Assembly (NCBI GenBank): GCA_030562195.1
Contig: JAUJPP010000005.1
Coordinates: forward strand, 22,121,106 to 22,185,105
Source: Nipponacmea schrenckii
Taxonomy: Eukaryota; Mollusca; Gastropoda; Lottiidae
Length of the DNA stretch: 64,000 bases
Reading direction: 5' to 3'
A model generated the notes under the pieces. It searched no databases, was not told the origin of the DNA, and worked only from the letters and a program-made list of their open reading frames with translations. Both the position numbers and the translations under genes were made by a program. Shown in pieces: positions 58,001 through 64,000 of the stretch. Every line of letters starts with the position of its first letter. Within the stretch, counting starts at the first letter, position 1.

Positions 58001-61000
58001 ACATAAAGGTCAGTTCATTCTGTTAGACATCACCTAGAGTATATATAATAAATAAAGGTCAGTTCATTCTATTAGTCATCACCTAGAGTATTAATAATAA
58101 ATAAAGGTCAGTTCTTTTTGTTAGTCATCACCTAGAGTATAAATAATAAATAAAGGTCAGTTCATTCTATTAGACATCACATAGAGTATAAATAATAAAT
58201 AAAAGTCAGTTCATTCTGTTAGACATCGCATAAAAAAGTATAAATAATAAATAAAGGTCAGTTCTTTTTGTTAGTCATCACCAAGAGTATTAATAATAAA
58301 TAAAGGTCAGTTCATTATGTTAGTCATCACCTAGAGTATATATAATAAAAAAAGGTCAGTTCATTATAGTCATCACCTAGAGTATGCATAATAAATAAAG
58401 GTCAGTTCATTATATTAGTCATCACCTAGAGTATAAATAATAAATAAAGGTCAGTTCATTATGTTAGTCATCAAAAAAAAAACCTTTTGAGTAATATATA
58501 ATAAATAAAGGTCAGTTCATTCTGTTAGTCATCACCTAGAGTATTAATAATAAATAAAGGTCAGTTCTTTTTGTTAGTCATCACCTAGAGTATAAATAAT
58601 AAATAAAGGTCAGTTCATTCTGTTAGACATCGCATAAAAAAGTATATATAATAAATAAAGGTCAGTTCATTCTATTAGACATCACATAGAGTATAAATAA
58701 TAAATAAAGGTCAGTTCATTCTATTAGACATCACATAGAGTATAAATAATAAATAAAAGTCAGTTCATTCTGTTAGACATCGCATAAAAAAGTATAAATA
58801 ATAAATAAAGGTCAGTTCTTTTTGTTAGTCATCACCAAGAGTATTAATAATAAATAAAGGTCAGTTCATTATGTTAGTCATCACCTAGAGTATATATAAT
58901 AAATAAAGGTCAGTTCATTATAGTCAATACCTAGAGTATACATAATAAATAAAGGTCAGTTCATTATATTAGTCATCACCTAGAGTATAAATAATAAATA
59001 AAGGTCAGTTCATTATGTTAGTCATCACCTAGAGTATATATAATAAATAAAGCCCAGTTCATTATGTTAGTCATCACCTATAGTATTAATAATAAATAAA
59101 GGTCAGTTCATTATGGTTGACATCACAAAGAGTATAAATAATAAATAAAGGTCAGATCATTTGTTAGTCATCACCTAGAGTATAAATAATAAATAAAGGT
59201 CAGTTCATTATGTTAGTCATCACCTAGAGTATTAATAATAAATAAAGGTCAGTTCATTATGTTAGTCATCACCTAGAGTATTAATAATAAATAAAGGTCA
59301 GTTCATTATGTTAGTCATCACCTAGAGTATTAATAATAAATAAGGTCAGTTCATTATGTTAGTCATTACCTAGAGTATTAATAATAAATAAAGGTCAGTT
59401 CATTATGTTAGTCATCACCTAGAGTATTAATAATAAATAAAGGTCAGTTCATTATGTTAGTCATCACCTAGAGTATAAATAATAAATAAAGGTCAGTTCA
59501 TTATGTAAGTCATCACCTATAGTATTAATAATAAATAGAGGTCAGTTCATTATGTAAGTCATCACCTAGAGTATTAATAATAATTGAAGGTCAGTTCATT
59601 ATGTTAGTCATCACCTAGAGTATAAATAATAAATAAAGGTCAGTTCATTATGTTAGTCATCACCTGGAGTATAAATAATAAATAAAGGTCAGTTCATTAT
59701 GTTAGTCATCACCTAGAGTATAAATAATAAATAAAGGTCAGTTCATTATGTTAGTCATCACCTAGAGTATTAATAATAAATAAAGGTCAGTTCATTATGT
59801 TAGTCATCACCTAGAGTATTGATAATAAAAAAAGGTCAGTTCATTATGTAAGTCATCACCTAGAGTATTAATAATAAATGAAGGTCAGTTCATTATGTTA
59901 GTCATCACCTAGAGTATAAATAATAAATAAATAGAAAATAAAGAAAAATTTAATTGACATGTTTTGATATAAAAGAACACTATAACATATATACCTTGGC
60001 ATAAGTAAAGTGTACCAAATAATGGTTTGAATGCTTCTCAAGCATTTCTCGGAACAGAACATCACTTCCATGTTTTAAGTGGAAATGATCATCACTTTCG
60101 TTGGCCTGTCTTAGCACTGTAAAGAAAAGAATTTGCTTTTTAAAGAAGCGTTAACGCGCAGAAGTTATTTACTGTACAACTCAAGACCAATTATTCTGGT
60201 TCAATAAAAAATAAGAATATTTCTATACTTACGAGCCAAAGCTTTCGCAGTCATGGCGGGTACTGAATCGGGTTTAAACCGTAAAGCCTGGTTGTAATTA
60301 TCGATGGCTTTGAGATAATCACCTAGTTTGAAAGACTCCTAAAACAAACCGAAATGTTTCATCAATTACAATTCAAGATGGCGGTAAACCAGGTATTTCT
60401 TGATGAAAAATTCAGATTCTCATTGATTGAGTCTTAAAGCCTGAAGGCCTTTCTAATTCAGATCCAAGATGATGTATTTGATGGCTGCGTATTCAAACTA
60501 GCATGTACGACCTCTTATCATTGAAACTCCAACAGAGATTGTACACCAAGGTACATATGGACTATCTACCAATGACCTTTATTGATGCCACTCAACCGTC
60601 GCAACAAGGCACCCAACGATGCTTAACTTGTTGTAAAATTATAAATGAAATTTGTGGACATATGTAAGACAATCCCTGCCATAATTAATCATTCTTAATG
60701 CTTAATTCGGTGTTAAACATTAGTACAGTAAAATCAACATTTGTACGCTTAATTTGACATTTGTTCGCTTAATTCATAATTTGTTGTTAAAATTTTATCA
60801 TTCGAATAAAGAATATTACTGAACAAATTAACGATAAAGCAGAACTAATATTGACCACTTCATAACGCCGAATGAAGTTTACCGAACAAATGTTGAAAAA
60901 CATTTCTCGCATTTCATGAGAACGATATCACTATGACGACAGGTGGCGCTGCTCAATTTTAGTTAGGGCTTCGTTCCTATTTGTTTCGCCATTTTTTATG

Positions 61001-64000
61001 GCCGGCCAGTGGCTGTGTACAAAGTAAAGAATCTTATTATGAATTCCAATTTTATGATAAAAAGCGAAGTTCTTGTTTCTCTTTATTCATTGGAATGTAA
61101 GATTTTGAGATAAATATGGTGCCTATACCAGGAAATGACCAATTTTTGTACAGTCCACAGTGATGGTTGTGGGACAGATATTTTGATGGAATTAGCAAAT
61201 TCCCAACTACATGGTTTCTTCAGACCTTTGAAGATATCGAAAATTCCAATATAAAAGTATTTTCATGTCAAGCTTAGTTACTGGCCAGTTCGAGACGAAG
61301 ACTCGTCATGGCCAATCTTTGAAAAATTGCCAATTTTTTAATAGTCCACTCTGATGGTGGTAGGAAATATGTTTTGATGGAATTGGCAGAATCCCAGCCA
61401 CATGGAGCCTTCAGACCTTTGAATATCCCCAAAATTCAGAAATGGTATTTTCATGCCAAACTTAGTGACTGGTCAGTCAGTGATGAACACTTCATGGCCA
61501 ATTTTTAAAAAATGGCCAATTTTTTTTATCAGTCCACGCTGATGGTGGTGGGGCATAAGTTTTGATGGAATTGGTAGAATCTCTACATGTGGTGCCTTCA
61601 GATCTATGAAAATCCAAAAAATTCCGATGAAATGTTATTTCATGCCAAATTTAGCGACTGGCCAGTTAGTGATGAAGACTCTTCATGGCATTTTTTTTTG
61701 AAAAATGACCTTTGTTTGAAAAGTCCACGCTGATGGTGGTGGGGAATAAATTTTGAATTGGCAGAATCCCAACCAAATAGTAGCTTCTGACCTTTATTCC
61801 CCACCACCATCAGCGTGGACTGTTAAAAATTGGCGACGAGCCATAACAAGTCTTCATCTTTATCTGGCCAGTACCTAAACTTGGCATGAAAATACTATTA
61901 TATTGGAATTTTAGATATATTCACACGTCTGAAGAAACCATGTGGTTAGGATTTTGTAAATTCCATCAAATTATCTGTCCCACCACCATCACTGTGGACT
62001 GTACAAAAATTGGCCATTTTGAAAAAATTTCATGGTATAGGCACCATATTTATCTCAAAATCTCACATTCCAATGGATAAATAGTACAAAGAGTTTGATT
62101 AAAAACTTCGCTTTTTATCAAATTGGAATTCATAATAAGATTCTTTACTTTGTACACAGCCACTGGCCGGCCATAAAAATTGACCAAATAAATAGGAACG
62201 AAGCCCTAACTCAAATTGAGCAGCGCCACTTGTCGTCATAATGATAACGTTCTCATGAAATGTGAGAAATGTTTTTCAATATTTGTTCGGTAAACTGCAT
62301 TCGGCGTTATGAAGTGGGCGATATTAGTTCGGCTTTATCGTTAATTTATTCAGCAATATTCTTTATTCGAATGATAAAATTTTAACAACAAATTATGCAT
62401 TTAGCGAACGAATGTCAAATTAAGCGTACAAATGTTGATTTTACTGTACTAATGTTTATCACCGAATTAAGCATTAAGAATGGTTAATTATGGCATTGAT
62501 TGTCTTCCATATGGACATACCTCTCCTCTGTGGAAGAAAACGTCGGTATTATATGGTGTTAGAGCAAGAGCTCGATCAAAACAGCCTTCAGCTTGAGATG
62601 GATTGTGAACCCAATGTAAGAGACTCGCTGTCTGAATCAGTATGGTAGCTGATAGCTGCAGTATATTCGTAACAGCATAAGAAAATTTAAGCAATGCAAG
62701 GCAATACAGTAATCTGTCATAAGCTTTTCTGGTTGTCTGTCTTCCCTAGCGTACCATTTACAAACTTTCGAGATACAATAAAGGTAACAATTGCAGTATA
62801 AAGGTATAACATGGGCTTGTGGCAAGCCTCGCAAGCGAATACGCCCACCAGTGGCTAATTAGTTAGCTAAATGTGAACAGTAAAACAAACTCGATATGAG
62901 AGTTTGATGCAATATCACATTTAGCTTGTGTTCACTCTACAGAAAAGAAATTCAGAGAGAAGGGGAGTATCATCCATATATTTTAACAAAAATACAGATT
63001 TAGCGAACAATCATTGTTCCAAGATTACGTGTACACTAAACTGAAGTCTTGCATATTGATCCGAATCAGAATTGTAGCCTGTAGAGGGAAGAAAATTATC
63101 GGATCATACTAAATTTAATAGTGCACATCTTCATAATGATATCAACACACATACAAACAATCAAAGAATCAATAGAGAATTATAGCCTGTAGAGTGAGCA
63201 CGGGTGCACCCTAAAGGTAATGGAGTGAAAAAAGCTAAGTCAGACACGATATTTCCCTGAAAAATCATTCAATCATCATAAAAATCAATAGGGATCATCT
63301 TCATAATGAAACTGACTCAAAAAATCAAAATCAAAAGAATCCATGAAGAATTGTAGCGTGTAGAGTGAGCATGAGATGCACCCTATAGGTAATGAAGTCA
63401 GATGCGATATTTCGATGAAAAATTATCCGATCATCACGAAAATCGATAGGGATCATCTTCATAATAGACACTGACCCACAAAATAAAAATAAAAAGAATC
63501 CATAAAGAATCGTTGCCTGAAGAGTGGGCACGAGTTTCACCCTATGGGTAATCGAGTGAAAAACGCTAAGTCAGACGCAATAGTTCGGTGAAAAATTATC
63601 CGATCATCATGAAAATCAATAGGGGTCATCTTCATAATGACACTAACCCACAAAATAAAAATCAAAAGAATCCATGAAGAATTGTAGCCTGTAGAGTGAG
63701 CACGAAAATATGTGAACGGACGGACGGACGGACCGACGGAAGGGGACCTACGGACCAACAGGGCGATTACAATATACGCCCATATTTATGTGTGGGCGTA
63801 TAAAAACGAAGTTTGTAATTGCTTGAGATCGTGAAAATGTTCATACTATTTTTCCTCCGTAACATGTACGTACCATCTAAGAACAGAAAATATTGTAACA
63901 CCTACCAAAGGGTCTATATTCGGTTTGAATTTCATCGGCAGAAGTATGTCAAGGGCATAATTCGGGGAGCCATACAAGAACATAGCTGTTGCCTTAAGTA
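55061..64000 (-). CDS. TOM70-like mitochondrial import receptor, copy C (5' part beyond window)
   Basis: Exons 12 to 6 are visible: 55061-55241, 55372-55491, 55674-55771, 59995-60116, 60233-60338, 62521-62655 and 63906 to the window end. Exon lengths equal those of copies A and B (181, 120, 98, 122, 106, 135), borders are GT/AG and all visible frames are open. The gene may therefore be functional, but exons 1-5 are not seen. It is more diverged than A and B are from each other: ALLRQANESDDHFHLKHGSD, HFDFAHKLSPHIG, RKITALESFEKALKID, NSVSKAMEMFETG, and a C-terminus in AKRLSP rather than ANRLSP. Three introns are enlarged: intron 9 by the minisatellite (4.2 kb), intron 7 by a foldback element (about 1.9 kb) and intron 6 by a transposon (about 1 kb). 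The exon 7 donor is kept as GTATGT, with the insertion starting just after it. Confidence 0.85.
55771..59935 (-). repeat. Expanded 49-bp minisatellite in intron 9 of copy C
   Basis: About 85 units over 4.16 kb with a period of 49 bp. On the minus strand each has a TTTATTATTTATACTCTAG-type segment, then GTGATGACTAAC, then ATAATGAACTGACC. Variants (ATTCTG/ATTATG, TAAGTC/TTAGTC, GCATAAAAAAGTAT) mark sub-families that recur as blocks. For example, the variant AAGATCAGTTC at 56,679 recurs at 57,415, and GACATCGCATAAAAAAG at about 56,994 recurs at 57,780, 58,217 and later. So blocks of about 740-790 bp were duplicated within the array. There is no gene inside. Confidence 0.92.
60617..62515. mobile_element. 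Large foldback (inverted-repeat) element in intron 7 of copy C
   Basis: Left arm about 60,656-61,330 and right arm about 61,800-62,516 are reverse complements with scattered differences (ATATGTAAGACAATC against GATTGTCTTCCATAT at the tips). The roughly 470-bp loop is made of about three 175-bp units with CTGATGGTGGT(G/A)GG, TTTTGATGGAATTGGCAGAA and CACATGG.GCCTTCAGA. There is no transposase frame. Copies A and B lack it at this place, where they read CACTCAATATGTGTACATAC or CCCTCAATATGTGTACATAC. It is therefore a post-duplication insertion, or was lost in A and B. Its right end lies about 6 bp from the exon 7 donor. Confidence 0.75.
62805..63800. mobile_element. Non-autonomous transposon with internal tandem repeats in intron 6 of copy C
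   Basis: The left end near 62,805 has CGAATACGCCCACCAG; the right end near 63,795 has ATACGCCCATATTTATGTGT followed by GGGCGTATA. The ends share an inverted (T)ACGCCCA motif. About four diverged units of roughly 170 bp lie inside (AAGAATTGTAGCCTGTAGAGTGAGCACG, shown here in two halves: AAGAATTGTAGCC and TGTAGAGTGAGCACG), then a GGACGGACGGACGGAC run. Copies A and B lack it and read GTAAAGATATAAGGCAAAG or GTAAAGGTATAAGGCGAAG across the site. TATA(A) may be the target duplication. Confidence 0.65.
63712..63745 (+). repeat. GGAC tetranucleotide repeat
   Basis: About six GGAC/GGAC-like units, part of the 3' portion of the transposon that ends near 63,800. Confidence 0.8.

Noticed and set aside
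55771..59935. CRISPR-like regular array
   Set aside because: The units are joined directly with no unique spacers, and they vary by small changes along the whole unit. It is a eukaryotic intronic minisatellite derived from a splice junction.

Overview
The window looks like nuclear DNA of an invertebrate animal, most likely a lophotrochozoan and probably a mollusc. It is AT-rich. Its genes are split into small exons with GT/AG borders and consistent codon phases. About half of it is repeats: non-LTR retrotransposons of several clades, a Penelope-like element, hAT relatives, MITEs, satellites and a large foldback element. The mollusc assignment is inferred from gene types and repeat style; no marker gene proves it. 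There are no rRNA, tRNA or CRISPR features and no bacterial-type operons.

Region 1 (about 0.8-17.6 kb) holds two TNF-receptor-superfamily genes facing away from each other (head to head). The minus-strand gene (801-5323, 5' end not found) has cysteine-rich repeats, a transmembrane helix, two look-alike 78-nt cytoplasmic exons and a death domain. The plus-strand gene (promoter about 14,248, coding 15,716-17,551) has a signal peptide, cysteine-rich repeats and a transmembrane helix, but a tail of only about 20 residues and no death domain, so it looks like a decoy or short-tailed receptor. A truncated LINE with an open reverse-transcriptase frame lies antisense right beside the first visible exon of the death-domain gene.

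Region 2 (about 21.3 kb to the window end) is a tandem triplication on the minus strand of a 12-exon gene for a TOM70-like mitochondrial import receptor: copy A 22,503-26,930, copy B 38,056-42,232 (both intact, 592 codons) and copy C 55,061 to beyond 64,000. Flanking DNA is duplicated with them. Intron 9 of every copy carries the same 49-bp minisatellite, with about 10 units in A, 5 in B and 85 in C. Each unit contains a copy of the intron 9/exon 10 splice junction plus a branch-point-like CTAAC. Copy C has also taken in a roughly 1.9-kb foldback element and a roughly 1-kb transposon in neighbouring introns.

Spaces between the genes are filled with mobile DNA: a ZMYM/TTF-type hAT transposase remnant (19.7-21.2 kb), an internally deleted Tx1/L1-like LINE (30.4-34.1 kb), duplicated AGGTCA-rich repeats (34.5-35.6 kb, with a second such pair at 10.5-11.7 kb), a tyrosine-recombinase retroelement remnant (44-45 kb), Penelope GIY-YIG fragments in inverted orientation (45.5-46.2 kb), a satellite of about 150-bp units (46.4-47.8 kb) and a decayed CR1-like LINE (47.8-53.9 kb) that was itself split by a hAT-type insertion with an 8-bp target duplication.

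The two cellular gene families are not functionally linked by anything visible here. Exon borders were read by eye and checked by reading-frame arithmetic; no alignment software was used.
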